DNA from: Spodoptera frugiperda
Lineage: Eukaryota; Arthropoda; Insecta; Lepidoptera; Noctuidae
DNA length: 64,000 nt
Direction: 5' to 3'
Assembly (NCBI RefSeq): GCF_023101765.2
Contig: NC_064224.1
Coordinates: 4,036,103-4,100,102 of the forward strand
Part shown: in pieces, positions 35,635 to 47,848 of the stretch
Numbering within the stretch: position 1 is the stretch's first letter
How the letters are laid out: every line of letters begins with the position of its first letter
Position numbers and translations under genes: made by a program
The notes under the pieces: generated by a model
Database searches by the model: none
Told to the model about the DNA's origin: nothing
The model's input: only the letters and a program-made list of their open reading frames with translations

Positions 35635-37323
35635 CTGAAGTGTTAAAAATACGACCTAGCTACTAATAAGGGTAAATAGACAATACATATTAATGACATC
35701 TTAGTTTTAGAAAAGTAGGCGTTACATTTAGTACCTATGCATATTTATTTTTATATTCCGAGAATAAGAGATAAAATAATATTTGTTAAGATATATACTC
35801 AAAGAAAAAAGTTAATCGGTTTATTCATATACGTCTTCGTAATACGAGGAATTGGGGAAGACTTTTGCTTACTTTTTTTTAAGTTGTAAGTCAGTTTGTA
35901 AGTTAGAAAACTTAAGGGGATCACGTACAGAGAAGCACATAAAATGTCAATCTGATTTCTCGAAATATTATGAAGAAAAATTACCTTGATATCGTATCGT
36001 GGGTGTGTTTCTCATATTCTTTTTATTTCGTGAATAAATTATGTTTTGTGGGCGTTTGCTAAACAGGATAAATAGATGGGAGATTTCGTTTTTGTTGTTT
36101 CGATGATTGTGTTCTGGGTTTGATGAAATAAATCATAATATGACTGCTTAGCATAAGGAATAAGGAATCGAATTAAGAAAACTAGAATCCTATTAATTCT
36201 GAATGACTCATCCATTTTTTGTGAGCTGTTTTGTAATGTAAACTAATTAGTTGTGTTGGAAATAAACAATGATATAGGGTAAGTAATTAACTAAGAGAGA
36301 TGATATTACACAAAAATACTATACTCAATAATTACACAATAATAATATACTCTGATTATTAGATTTTTTTACTTTATTTATTATTTACACTAAACAATAA
36401 TAAAATAAATAACAAATAGGAACCAAAAGACCACTAAGGTTTAGATGTGAATACCTAATTTTCAAAGAAAATCAGAATATTAAATTACTAAGAAAACGGA
36501 AATAAAAAATAATATGGAGCGTGTTGTGTTTAAAGATTACAATAGTAAATATACATTTGTGATTATGAGTTTTTTTTTTCATACAAAAAATTACGTATAA
36601 GTTCGTTATGAGAGAGCTATCTCTTTCACTGTCTCTGTCGCTTCGTCAATGAAAATAATTGATAGAGACGCATAGTGCCTATTTTTGAACCATTTTTAGC
36701 AGATTAGAATTAATGCTTATTTAACTTCTTTAGTTCTCAAATTGAATTAACTGGTCCAAATTACGAAACTTCTTCACTATTGTAATCTTCAAACACAACA
36801 CTACCTCCCATTAAAACCGTGGCAGATAATTTTAGAACACCTTATATAAGCAAAACTGTAATCAAGACCTAGAATTTAGCATGGTATCAACCTTTCATGT
36901 GTATTAATAGTTCATCCACGAAGGAACACTTAGAAAGGAGGCAGGTTGCTACCAAAAGGTAAGATAATACCAATATAACTCAATATTTTTAGCTGTAACG
37001 GGTTAACTTCTAAGCTTACCTTGCGAATCCCTTCGTAGAATTAACCCTTACAATTTATTATGGCATTTTATACCAACGGGTTAGGTTAGAAGCCTTGGGG
37101 TAGAAACCCTTGGCTTGCTTTATGTAAATTGCCAAAAGACTATAGCAGACTGAAATTGAAACGTTTAGATGAAGATACTGTTTAGAAAATTTGTTTCGTT
37201 TTTTATTTTATTTTATAAGGAAAATGTGGACACAAAATTGTGCGTTTAATGAGCTTTAAGATTACCTACATACATACAGCCTTTTAGCAGGTATCATTCA
37301 GTATTCTTAAACATAGTAGTGAT
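35635..37323. other. AT-rich intergenic, nothing recognised
   Basis: 36240-36600 is extremely AT-rich; no open frame over 60 codons. Confidence 0.55.
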
Positions 37324-37675
37324 ATAAGCCGGTAAACAAGCAGACGGGTCACTTTGCTAGTGGTAAGTAATCACCGCATTTTAACTGTGAAACATGCTTA
37401 GGCACGAACGCGCTGGCTCGACAGGAGTGAAACGTTACTGGCCTCACAGAAATTTGAGGGTTGTTGGGGCGTTAAGGGATTGGGAAGGTGAGGTTAATTG
37501 GGCCCCTCCGACGTCCCAATCCTCATTTTCACACAACGCAATTACTAATACAAGCGCTGGCAACGCACTTCTAACGTCTCTGGTGCTTCGAATGTCCATG
37601 AGTGGCGGCGATTGCTTACCATCAAGTGATCCGCGTGCTCTCATGCTATTATTAACACTTATGCTCATTTACTGG
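37324..37675. repeat. Family C mosaic with segments in alternating orientation
   Basis: 37324-37375 is a plus-strand head (GCCGGTAAACAAGCAGACGG). 37390-37447 is the family 3' end inverted (ATGCTTAGGCACGAACGCGC). 37448-37490 is plus again (AATTTGAGGGTTGTTGGGG). From about 37510 to 37640 the 5' part is inverted (GGCGGCGATTGCTTACCATC). Confidence 0.7.
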
Positions 37676-38384
37676 CTAAAAAGGCAATTGATGAGATATA
37701 CCTACTTTACCAACTTGAAATTTTATTTCGACTTATGGAGACATGTTTTATAGTAAATCCACACACACTGATCTAACAATACACAATTCATTACTACAGA
37801 CAACAAAAAGCTCTACTCACTTTTGGTCTAAAATATTTTTCTCCAACCAAAAGTCTATTCCATAGAAACTTAGCGGCCTGGTCTACATGTACTTGGCCTC
37901 TGTCTACACCGGACTTAAGAAGGCTACGTGATATGAATAGAAAGCCAAACATAGTCTTTGACGACTACCCTTTAAGAATATTCCTATTATTTTCTCTATA
38001 AAGCCTGGATTATTTGATTTACTACTTTCAACGAGTAAAGGAATGTAGAAAATTGAATTTTTGGTTGCGTGTACGTGTATCTGAGAATAAGAAAGAATGA
38101 AAAAGAAACTGAACACGTTTTCTTTTGGAAATTATGTTTTGGCAAGTTATGAATATAAATTGTCTTGAAATATCATATAGCAGCATAATGTGAGTCCTTT
38201 TTAGATGTATATCTCAATTATACTTAGTCTGACCTCTAAAATATAATTAAATAGCTGTATATATTTTTGTATAATAATAAAGTTCAGACTACATAGTAAT
38301 ACATGTATGAAATGAAATGTATGCCTATCTTTGCATAGTCTGATTATCTTTTCCAAAAAAAGCTAAGATGTATAATAATATACT

Positions 38385-38672
38385 GCCTTATTCGTCCAAT
38401 CGTCGCAAGTGCGATTACCGGTCTTGGTAACGATTTCTGGGTCGGCCTAAAAGTTACTGGGTATATACATATTTCGGTTTTTCGATAATTTTTTATTAGT
38501 AGTTCGGAGTCTGGAATTTTGTCCAGTATATGGTAATAAGCTAACCCGCTATTAGGTACATGGGACTTATTACACAAACGGTGAAAAGTAGGTATACATT
38601 TTAAAATGGCATTACGTGCTGTAATGTGCAGCTCTGCCTACCTCTTCAGGGATAAAGGGCAAGACGTTGTAT
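38385..38672 (+). repeat. SINE family A copy
   Basis: Matches 4443-4715 end to end: CGTCGCAAGTGCGATTACCG, CGGAGTCTGGAATTTTGTCC, CTCTGCCTACCTCTTCAGG. Diverged in the B box. Confidence 0.75.
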
Positions 38673-38997
38673 ATAATAATAATATATTATACTCAAAATA
38701 AAACGCATCTCCATCTGTATCTCGTCTAATCCACGCACCAACCATCTTGGAAAAATCTCCTAATACCTGAATCGTGTATTATTCCGATTCATTGATTCAT
38801 TCCTGTCTTTCTTTTCTGATTGGGAGTCATTCAGGCATATCACGGAAACGCTTCGATCTAGGTCGCCAATCAACCGAATGAATATTTATACGAGAGGAAG
38901 AAATAAAATATTCAACGGAGGTGTACTAAGTTTAATTGGCAACATGTACGGGAATAGGCCCGTTTTTTGGATTTTTTGTACCTTGTTAGCTATTCAA

Positions 38998-39056
38998 GGG
39001 CTCTTTTCCATATAGCAACGTAGTATAGCACATATCTGGTGGAAAAGCATCTCATA
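38998..39056. mobile_element. Harbinger-type MITE, ends only
   Basis: GGGCTCTTTTCCATATAGCA and GGTGGAAAAGCATCTC; a 59-bp miniature of the family at 10351. Confidence 0.5.
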
Positions 39057-40547
39057 AGTGTAACCATATTGTGCATTTATTTTGATTTGATTTAAGTCTG
39101 GATATGGACATCTAACTAGAATAAGAAGTAAATAAAATCCACGTCAAATATGAGATGAGTTTTATTCTTCTTGAAGTTATTTCAAAGTTCCATGGACCAG
39201 AAACTTTGCTTAGAGAATATTCGAGGCATCAAAGATTATTAACTGGATTTTTTTTAAAACAATACATACAAATCTATTTCAATACTCGTACTTCTGGTAT
39301 TTGTTTGCCAAGACGCTCATCATAGCTATCATCATCATATCATTACTTCTATAATATAGAACTTCAAATATTTATTTGCTTGAATTTTCAGTATATTTTC
39401 CTCCACAGTCCATTAAATATAATAGGATTTAGACCTAAGCCTAACCTAATATCATAGTACCACATTTCATTAACCACCACTTTCCTACTTTAGACATAAA
39501 TAGCTAATAAGATCAATACAATACACTTAGTACTAAATGTCGTACACACGCAACTTATAAATGTATCGTGTCAAGAAAATTATGAGCTGTGTTGATTACG
39601 GCAATTTTCTTTGTCCATTACATGGAACGAGCACGGCTGCTATCGAAATAAACACCATTAGCTAGATACGCTACACATGGTAAGGTGTTGTATGCGTGGT
39701 GCGATTTTTTTGTCGCACATTATTATTGTGGATAGGTGTGCTTAAGAAATTGCAGCTACTGTTTTTTTTTTTAGGTCACCAGATGACGCAAATATAGTCT
39801 TGACAAGAGCATAGTTTTTTTTAGTAAAATCACTGCAGCTGTCAAATATTGAACGTCTAAATGGTGTAGCACTAGCTAATTTTCTATTGAACGAAGAAAG
39901 AGAGTTGTTCTTGCAGTAAGCATAAATATCAGTAGCATATTATAATTTGCGATTGAACGCAGTTGTAGTACGTTCATCAGTTCCTCTGCCGAGCAAACAA
40001 TACAGTGGCTAAAATTACAGACGCAGTTGTAGTACGCAAACGCAGATACACATTTAAGAACATTAAAAAAAGTAGCTTTATATCCTTAGATTTGTAGTTT
40101 GTAATTGTATTAATAAAACAGGGCGATTGGAATAGCTTTAGCGTTACGTTCTCAACACGCTGTAACTACAAAAAAAAAAAAATCTGCCTACGGTTTTTAA
40201 CTATTAAAGACACTTCTCACCTTCACTCTAAATTCAAAAATATTGAAAACATTCAAATTTTATAAACACGTCCAGCATGAATTTCACATCATGAACAGCA
40301 CCTTTGCTCCATAAACGCAGAGTTGTTGCCATCAAAATACACGCTGCCATCGGGTGAGGCACCTGTGTTTACATCCGTAAGGCATGCTACTTAGTGACGT
40401 CACGTCTATTATATTGTCCGGGTTATATTAGTGCACCTTTCACGACCTATTGTTAGTGATAGGTAGAATGCTAATCAATGTATGGGTATCAAGATTTTTT
40501 GTTGTTTATTAGTTCGCTTAAAAGGTACGGCATAGCTTTTTTATGGA

Positions 40548-40785
40548 AAAAGCCGGTAAACGAGTATGATGGCAAACGAGCCTGGCAACTACCAGAAACG
40601 TTAAAAATGCGTTACCGACCTTTTGGGGAGTTGGGAATTTAAGGGTAATTGTGCCTCCGGTAACCACACTCACACAACGAAACACAACGCAAGCGTTGTT
40701 TCACGTGGGTTTTCTGTGATGCCGTGGTATCACTCCGATCTGAGCCGGTCCATTCGTGCACTCAGAAGCATGGCTCTGCCACTGC
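40548..40785 (+). repeat. Family C copy
   Basis: GCCGGTAAACGAGTATGATG, CGACCTTTTGGGGAGTTGGG, TGCCGTGGTATCACTCCGAT and AGCATGGCTCTGCCAC. Confidence 0.8.
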
Positions 40786-40904
40786 AATTTACACTTATCT
40801 TCTGCTTAAGCAGACTTTATTAGTTTCTCGGGTATGGAATGTTTAAGCTGTGAAGGCATTACCACGAAAATAATTCAAAGAAACAAACAGCAAGCCTTAC
40901 AAAT

Positions 40905-41074
40905 AACGGGTTGTCGCCTGATCCGGAGGTGGGAACTACCTAGCGGGTTTACCGGGGCTTCGGCTCGAAGGGCAGGAGTAGGAACGGGGTGGTTTTTAGT
41001 CAGTAAGAGTCTGACACCCCTCTCGCCTCGCTCAAGGCGAAAGAAGTCATTGGATGATATTCCCCCCTTAAAAA
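40905..41074 (+). mobile_element. Family D retroposon, 5'-shorter copy
   Basis: Flanked by the 13-bp repeat AAGCCTTACAAAT (40892-40904 and 41075-41087). Body CTAGCGGGTTTACCGGGGCT and AGTCAGTAAGAGTCTGACAC; A-rich tail. Confidence 0.85.
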
Positions 41075-41334
41075 AGCCTTACAAATGAAAACAAACATGA
41101 AATATGTTCGCGACGAGTGACGAGTACGTTCAGATGGTAAGCTTGAATGCTTGATGCGTGATATTGTTGCTCTCACAAAGGACATGCGGGCTCGGATTTT
41201 TAATCAGAACCATACGTAGCGAAGTTTTCTCTTGTTCCGTATTCCTATCTATGTAAAATTGTTTGTTTGTGTAATGGTTCTAATGTACGTTCATCCATAG
41301 CACGCATCTACCTATATTGCAGTCTTTCCATATA

Positions 41335-41447
41335 AAAAACATAGCTTAGCTGAGTCCGTTTAAACCAGTGCTAAGCTATTTATACCAATGAATATGATTT
41401 TTGAAAGAAAGCCAAACGCAACCACATCAACGTAGCATAGCACATGT
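41335..41447. mobile_element. Harbinger-type MITE fragment, target of the family D insertion
   Basis: ACATAGCTTAGCTGAGTCCG, CCAATGAATATGATTTTTGA and CAACGTAGCATAGCACAT match 10620-10700 of the full copy. Family D landed at 41463, just past this segment. Confidence 0.6.
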
Positions 41448-41462
41448 AGGATGTGGATGTGT

Positions 41463-41789
41463 TCCGGGCGTCGGGGATCGCGCGACGATCTCCGGCCACC
41501 GTAAGTGCGGGCCTGCGGACGGCGAGCAAGGGTAGTTCGCCGCCCGACCAGAACCAGACCCGTGCGTGCGGCGCGTCGCGTTCCGCGCGCGCCTCAAAGA
41601 GCCATCAGACCACCACAGATGGGGCCCAGTAGGGCTGATGCCTAATCCGGAGCTGCGGACAACCTAGCGGGTTTACCGGGGCTCCGGCTCGAAAGGCAGG
41701 AGAAGGAACGGGGTGGTTTTTAGTCAGTAAGAGTCTGACACTCCCTCTCGCCTCGCCCAGGGCGAGAAAAGTCATTGGATGATTTTCCC

Positions 41790-41832
<43 letters not shown>
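41463..41832 (+). mobile_element. Family D A-tailed retroposon, longest copy, fresh insertion
   Basis: The perfect 15-bp direct repeat AGGATGTGGATGTGT flanks it (41448-41462 and 41833-41847). The 3' end is GATTTTCCCCCCTC plus about 38 A. The body is GC-rich: CGGCGAGCAAGGGTAGTTCG, ATGGGGCCCAGTAGGGCTGA, AGCGGGTTTACCGGGGCTCC. A long A tail and exact duplication mean recent target-primed insertion. It landed in a Harbinger-like MITE fragment. It may be the 3' end of a LINE or a SINE. Confidence 0.88.
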
Positions 41833-41837
<5 letters not shown>

Positions 41838-42279
41838 GTGGATGTGTAGTGGAAAATCACCCTAAAACTGCGGTTACTAAGAACTAAATTACACTGTCAT
41901 ATAAATATGTTTAATTATATTTCTATTAAGCTACAATTACACAATAATTTATCACTAGACATTTCGTCTCTTGAAACCATATACTTAAATAGTAATACAC
42001 ATATCATGTTCATATATGTATATATATGTATATGTCTTTATTTACTAAAGTACCGCAAACTTGTTAGCTATGTCTCATGTTTGATGTAACGACATGCTAG
42101 CTCCATTGTAAATACGAAACGAGATAGTTTGAACACTCTGTTAGTGTTCTCTCTATTTGTTTTCAACTATTTAATTATGCTGTTTATAATAATACTGGCG
42201 TCCAATCCCCCCATCTTTAATCCTCAATTTTGCAGTTACAATAGAATAAATGACTAATTTTTATTTGAATTACTTGTTT

Positions 42280-42430
42280 TTTTTGAGTGAGGCGAGTGCG
42301 TGTGTTTTAGACACTTACTAACTAAAAACCATCCCGTTCCTAGTCCTGCGTTTTAAAACGGAGCCCCGGTAAACTCGTTAGGCAGTCCGCCACTCCGGAT
42401 CAGGCAGCAGTCCTACTGGGCCCCATCTGT
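42280..42430 (-). mobile_element. Family D retroposon, inverted
   Basis: GAGTGAGGCGAGTGCGTGTG through AAACTCGTTAGGCAGTCCGC to GGGCCCCATCTGTGG. It includes part of the 5' body seen in the long copies. Confidence 0.72.
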
Positions 42431-42984
42431 GGCGGATTCTAGAACATGTCTACCACAACAGTATCGCTTCTTCGACGAAACGGACCGATACTGCCACTTC
42501 AGCTTACTAATTGTATGGGCTATGTCAATAACTTTGGGTGTCTGTTAGATGACTATGGACTTGCACATTGGTAACATGGAAAAGGCTAACGAAGATAGAT
42601 GAAACGAGATTTTCAAAACAGGTACCTTGTGAAACGGTAATAATAACTACCCCGAAAAAAAACAACCGGCAAAATCGATCAACCTCATAAACGTAACAAA
42701 CATAAGACACGTAATATAAACACCACAATAAACTCTGTTACCATGTTAATAAGGTTTCCTTGTCAAAATCCCTTAATTCAGCACATAATCACAGCCATTC
42801 ACTGCCGCCACGGAGCAGTGGCGTTACACTGTAAATTAACCGAATGTGTGCGTTGTGGTCGTATTAAATGTCATCGTGACGTCACTGTACACAGGTTGAG
42901 TTTAGTGACGTCAGAATTTAAGCTGGCCTGTTTATTTCATTTATACTTTACACTTTAATGTGCGTAACTTAACTTTTTTTTTTA

Positions 42985-43265
42985 TAATATAAGCTGGTAA
43001 ACGAGCAGACGGATCACCTGATAAGCAATCGCCGCCGCCCATGGACACCTGAAACACCAAAAGCGTTACAAGTATTGCCAGGCTTTTGGGGTAATCAATT
43101 TAAGGGTTGTTGGAGAATCAAAGAGTGGGTAATTGGGCCTCCGGTAACCTGATTTATACAACAAAACACAACGCAAGCGTTGGTTCACGTCGGTTTTCTC
43201 TGAGGCCGTGGTATCACTCCGGTTGAGCTGGCCCATGCCTGCCGAAGCATGGCTCTCCCAGACTG
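42985..43265 (+). repeat. Family C copy
   Basis: AGCTGGTAAACGAGCAGACG through AAGCAATCGCCGCCGCCCAT and GAGGCCGTGGTATCACTCCG to GCATGGCTCTCCCAG; nearly full length. Confidence 0.82.
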
Positions 43266-43783
43266 TCCATTGCGGCAGACATTTAAAATCAAGGTATTAA
43301 CAAATAGAATTTTTAATGGTAAAATTTATTCCAATTTTACAATTCAATTCAATCCCAAACTTCTCGAGAAACCTTCCGCGAAGAAAAAGTTCTCCACAAA
43401 AAGTTTGGACGTCACGCAAAATTGATTTCCCTGAGGTGTGAGCAATGAGGTTTTAATATTCGACCCTTCGATATAATATACGTGCTGACATAACATTTGC
43501 ATAACACTATCGGTCAAAGGCCTTATACTTAGGAAAAAATCACACAACGCCTGGCCTTCGAAGAATCTATAATCTGTTTGTAGGCAGAAGTTATGGAGAG
43601 AATATTTTTAAGAAGATTTTCGTAAGCACCTACGTGTTAAAACAAGACGTGAGCAAAAGGACAAGAAGTAAGGAAAAGTGATGCTTTACTTGACATACGT
43701 TTGAAGATTATATTGTTTTTAAAGAAAACAAAAATTATGTACTGGTTCATCAATACTTGATAGTTTACGACTCGATTTGAGTT

Positions 43784-44030
43784 CCCTAGTGTGTGTTTGT
43801 TTTACGTTTAACGAAATCGAAACAAGAGCGTGCTGGGCGCTCTGATTGGCCGGTGCGAATGGACTAACCAATCAGTACCCTTAGAATAAAAGAAACACCT
43901 GAATAAACTCGTACTAAGGATACAGAGCACCTTTAAATGTGAAGTAAACTCGTACTAAGGATACAGAGCACCTAACGCGCTCTCGTTTAGCAAAGAAAAG
44001 TAAAGCAAACTCGTACTGAGGCTATAGATT
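43784..44030. mobile_element. Second copy of the TA-flanked palindromic MITE, with an internal insertion
   Basis: Left arm GTTTGTTTTACGTTTAACGA, right arm AAAGCAAACTCGTACTGAGG. Between them CCCTTAGAATAAAAGAAACA starts an extra end-like segment, with a 28-base unit repeated twice (43905-43932 and 43946-43973). Confidence 0.65.
43905..43973. repeat. Tandem pair, 41-bp spacing
   Basis: AAACTCGTACTAAGGATACA GAGCACCT is repeated exactly at a 41-base offset. Confidence 0.85.
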
Positions 44031-44569
44031 CGTAATGACCACCGAATATGAATAATTATATCATAGTGATATGTATCAATAGTAACTTTTTATCTTAGGT
44101 AATGCTCTTTTACTCATTACGTTAAATTTTTGTATTTTTTTTATGAAATACATTTCCAGTAAAGACTACCAAAACACTCAATATTTTTAAGTAGTTTCCT
44201 GGATTGCTTAAACAGTCACGTGAAAACTTTAACAGGGGTGTGTTTACTTTAAAAAGTTTACGAAATACGACGCAGGTTACTCAAGAACTAACCGAAACGG
44301 GTTGAGTAACAACTAGTACCTAGTTGGTAAGTTTTTCACAGTTTTGTAACAACTTTTAGATTAGTTTTTTTGTTTTTGAAACAATATTTTGGCATATTGT
44401 ATGGGGGCGAGTTTACTTGCGAGAGAGGTAGAATTTCAAAATTCTTAATTTTTGTTGTTAGAAGCTTTGCTTTGGTTTTAAAAGTTTCGTAAGTAATGCC
44501 TGAATTGCTTGAAACAGAATAGTACATTTGCATTTGATGATAGACTAAATTAATATATAAAGTTTTGAC

Positions 44570-44750
44570 TTAGTGCGGTGGTTGGGTAACAGGCTGCTCT
44601 GCAAAGTGTCGTGGGTTCTATTCCCGCACGGAACAACTCTTTGTGTGATCCATAGATTGTTGTTTCGGGTCTGGGTGTGATGTGTATGTAAAATCGTACG
44701 TTTATAAACGCACCCACGGCACAGGAGAAAAACCCAATGCGGGTCTATGT
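44570..44750 (+). repeat. SINE family B copy
   Basis: TGCGGTGGTTGGGTAACAGG, B box GGGTTCTATTCCC, then GCACGGAACAACTCTTTGTG and the shared tail. Head slightly decayed. Confidence 0.75.
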
Positions 44751-46073
44751 TCTACGAAAAAAAAGGCGAAGAAAACCAATTTGGTTTTATAAATAAAATA
44801 CCGTTGAGATACCTTAAAAACTTTGACCCGTATTTAATGCAAATAAATTATCATATTTTCCTTTTAAACTTTAGTTCCTATATCAGAAAATGCTAAGCTT
44901 TTAATTTACTGTTCCCAGAACAGTTATCTAACTGACAAAGATAGGATACCTTAAGCAGCCTTGTCACGATCAAGAACTACGTGATTCTAAGAATTTTCTA
45001 TTGAAGGAATATCAAAGAGGAAAATGCGATGAAGAAAATGTTTCAAGGTCACAGCGGGTTAGTACCCACAGGAAATTGGCCGTTTTATGCTTCCCGTTGC
45101 AGCACCTGCTTTAAATGCAATACGGTATTTTTAGTGCTAGCTAGAATATTTTTCAGCGTTGCAGTACCTCTTTTTTTCTCTGATAAGGTTTATTATTTCC
45201 CCTTTAGCCTTCCTCTATTTTTGTCTGTAACAGAATACATAATTATTTTGATTATACTCGTATTTTTATTAATAAAAAATTCAAGACTGAATTACATAGA
45301 AATACTTTAACTGTCCTTTAAACACAATTGAACAATCACTACCATAAAATCCTACACAAAATAAAGTTTTCCTACCCCAGAAATAAAGTCCAAATTTCGA
45401 AATCCCCGAATTCTGCGGCTTCCATACTAAGGTGTGCTGTGTGATCATGTCATCGATATAGCGACCACAACCACATAGTGCGGCACTGAGCTCGTTCCCG
45501 CAAACTCTCGTCCAGTCCGCAATGACCGCCAACGCTGTGGCAACATTACTACGGTAAAGTCATTGTGAAATAACTTAATATGCATTACTGGGATAATTCT
45601 CTAGTGGGAGTCAAAAGTTGGCTATCATAGTGGTTTATTTCTATACTATGTTCTCTTGTTATTAATTCAACGGATAAGCTTTTACGAGTATGTTGTTAAG
45701 AAAAGAGTTGAATAACCACTTGTATCTTCGGTGCTTACTCTTGAAACCAATCTCAATGTCAGTGCAATTTCAATACAATAAAATCTCAATATTTTTTCAA
45801 TATCAAAACTATACAACCCCAGTCGTAGCTGTTAAAATAGTATTCATAGTACGAAATATAAAGCCAAACTCAATATCATTTAGTTCATTCAATATCCACG
45901 CAGTACGGATGCAATGGGCGCTGGTGTTGCAACTAAGGAATACGAAATTTTACAATATCAATGTCGATCGATTGGAATTGGATACAAGAGTAAGTTCTCA
46001 GATGTCTTTTAGTTTTAAAGTTATCATTAGATAAAGCGGAATGTGCAAATATGCATTACTCGTATGTGATATA

Positions 46074-46270
46074 TGACTGCACGGTTGGTGCGGTGGCGGG
46101 GCAACTGGCTGCCGCGCAAGGGGTAGCGGGTTCGATTCCCGCACGGAACAACTCTTTGTGTGATCCACAAATTGTTGTTTCGGAAGTTGGTAGCGTGTGT
46201 ATGTGAACTTGTATGTTTGTAAACGCACCCACAACACAGGAGAAAATCCTAATGTGGGGCAACGATTTAA
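46074..46270 (+). repeat. SINE family B (tRNA-derived), best copy
   Basis: Head GCACGGTTGGTGCGGTGGC with B box GGGTTCGATTCCC. The body GCACGGAACAACTCTTTGTG and TGATCCACAAATTGTTGTTT follows, with tail GAGAAAATCCTAATGTGGGG. It runs into an AT repeat at 46270. Confidence 0.8.
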
Positions 46271-46315
46271 AATATATATATATATATATATTTGTGTACA
46301 TATATATATATATAC
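46270..46315. repeat. AT-rich dinucleotide repeat between SINE and Helitron
   Basis: Runs of AT interrupted by TTTGTGTAC; the Helitron 3' end abuts it. Confidence 0.85.
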
Positions 46316-46619
46316 TAGCTGACCCAGCGAACTTCGTACCGCCTTCGCGTAGCAATGATGCTCTACTTTATTTTGTATAGCTGAGCTATCTTAGGTATGA
46401 GTCCCTATTCAATTTGAACAGGAATCTATAATATCCTCCATATAAAAATGAATTCATAATTTCCTGATCTCACTATACCTGAAAAGGACTTTACTAATTT
46501 AATAGAAAACAAAATATATTTTCATAATAGTGTTTATTCCATAGGATTCAATAATTTCACTACTATTTTTACAAATCGCTATTGAAGAACTTGGCATTTT
46601 TAAGTAAACATTGAGCTAA

Positions 46620-47848
46620 ATACCACGCGCGCTCTTTATCAATTGTTGGTACATTAAAATGTCCAGCATTTTGTCCTGCAGGCGCCTTATCGGCTCTGAT
46701 GACAATTTTGTGATTATCTGATGGCATGTGGTCTAATGCATTTGTGAATAATGCAACTAATTCATTGTGTTGATTTGATGGAAAAATGTTTGAAGTTGTT
46801 CATCACAATGGATCTTTTTACTGAGTTGTTGTGTGCGCAACGCTGATCAACTTCTCTTGCTGAATTGTCCATAAAATATATTTCCAAAAATGTATAGTCT
46901 TCAACAGGCACTGGCAATAAGGAACCTGTTTGATGATATATTTGAATCCCTGAATCTGCAAGAATATAAATATGTATACAGGTAATTGTATAGCAAATTG
47001 TACCACCATGTGGCTCGCAAAATACTGCCACAATACTTTACATAATTTCAAATTAAAACTACTTTAAACCTCGACATTAAACAGCCATCCACGGCAGCTT
47101 TGGGCAGTAGGCTTTACCAAGAACACCTTGCTCATGCCATTATAAAAAACAACATGTTATAAAATGGTGCTGATTAAGTCTTCGGATTAAAGACTATTAT
47201 TATGTATTTGACTTATTGTTTACAAAATAAACACATCACTGACTCGACATATTTTGCACCAGCTACATGGTTTTAAAACTAAAAAAAAAAAACGTTTGCC
47301 ATTATACTTACTAAAAGTAGGCATAAAATTGTCTCGTATAACTTTTGTTGCCCCAAATTATGTCATTTGAAAGCAATTATTGTACTGCTGGATATGAGTC
47401 AAAAAATTAACCAATGAATGTAGTGGCTCTGGTGGCGGTACCAATGGCGTCAATTTGACTTGGCCGCTGGCGCAACACAATCCAGAGGCTTCATTTTTTT
47501 ATTTCAATCCCAATGTGGACACACAATGTTCATTAGTCCAATAGCAACAATTTGCTCTGAACTGTAATCAATTGCCACATTATAACTGAATGCAGCTTTG
47601 TGGGGATTAAACACAACATTTCTATCTTGATATCGATTCAGTTCAAGTTCATTTCGCGCTTCGCGTTGCTCATCAGTTTGATTTGCTCTTATATTTCTTT
47701 GACTTGCCGTATTTCGAGTTCTGCGGCCTAAGCTTGTACGTTTGGTTGGTAGCATTGTTAAAAACGAAATTCCAACTGAAAATAAAAAGCTCTCATACAT
47801 TTTCTGCATAACCATGTATACCAAATTGTAGTATTGTGTAGTCACCAA
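46620..47848 (-). pseudogene. Helitron Rep/helicase, N-terminal fragments
   Basis: Block 1 (47848-47504) reads KRTSLGRRTRNTASQRNIRA, ANQTDEQREAR and AAFSYNVAIDYSSEQIVAIG. After a frameshift it continues as NEASGLCCASGQVKLTPLVP and HSLVNFLTHIQQYNN to DNFMPTF near 47315. An apparent intron (A|GTAAGTAT near 47313 to TTGCAG near 46985) leads to block 2: GIQIYHQTGSLLPVPVEDYT, FLEIYFMDNS and VDQRC. After another frameshift comes LFTNALDHMPSDNHKIVIRA and NVPTID. All are the conserved region ahead of the Rep domain in insect Helitrons. Frameshifts, a stop, and loss of the HUH and helicase parts make it a pseudogene. Confidence 0.85.

Larger units (their letters stand above)
37676..40547. other. Intergenic with SINE A and a tiny MITE
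   Basis: CGCAGTTGTAGTACG occurs twice (39958 and 40022) in an otherwise unassigned 39.8-40.1 kb segment. Confidence 0.5.
43266..46073. other. Intergenic with MITE and SINE B copies
   Basis: 45029-46034 has three modest frames on both strands; none shows a domain or splice pattern. Confidence 0.5.

Noticed and set aside
41795..41832. Long A run as a possible assembly gap or low-quality stretch
   Set aside because: It sits exactly before the second copy of a 15-bp target duplication, so it is the poly(A) tail of a retroposon.
43905..43973. Two-unit tandem repeat considered as a CRISPR-like or satellite array
   Set aside because: Only two units, in a eukaryotic MITE; no array.
45690..46034. 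114-codon plus-strand open frame
   Set aside because: Starts with non-repetitive sequence but shows no family motif, splice sites or neighbouring exons; composition is that of AT-rich non-coding DNA.
46080..46145. Possible tRNA gene (GGGTTCGATTCCC B box)
   Set aside because: Same reason: SINE family B head, repeated at 44570 and in inverted form at 7483 and 54520.
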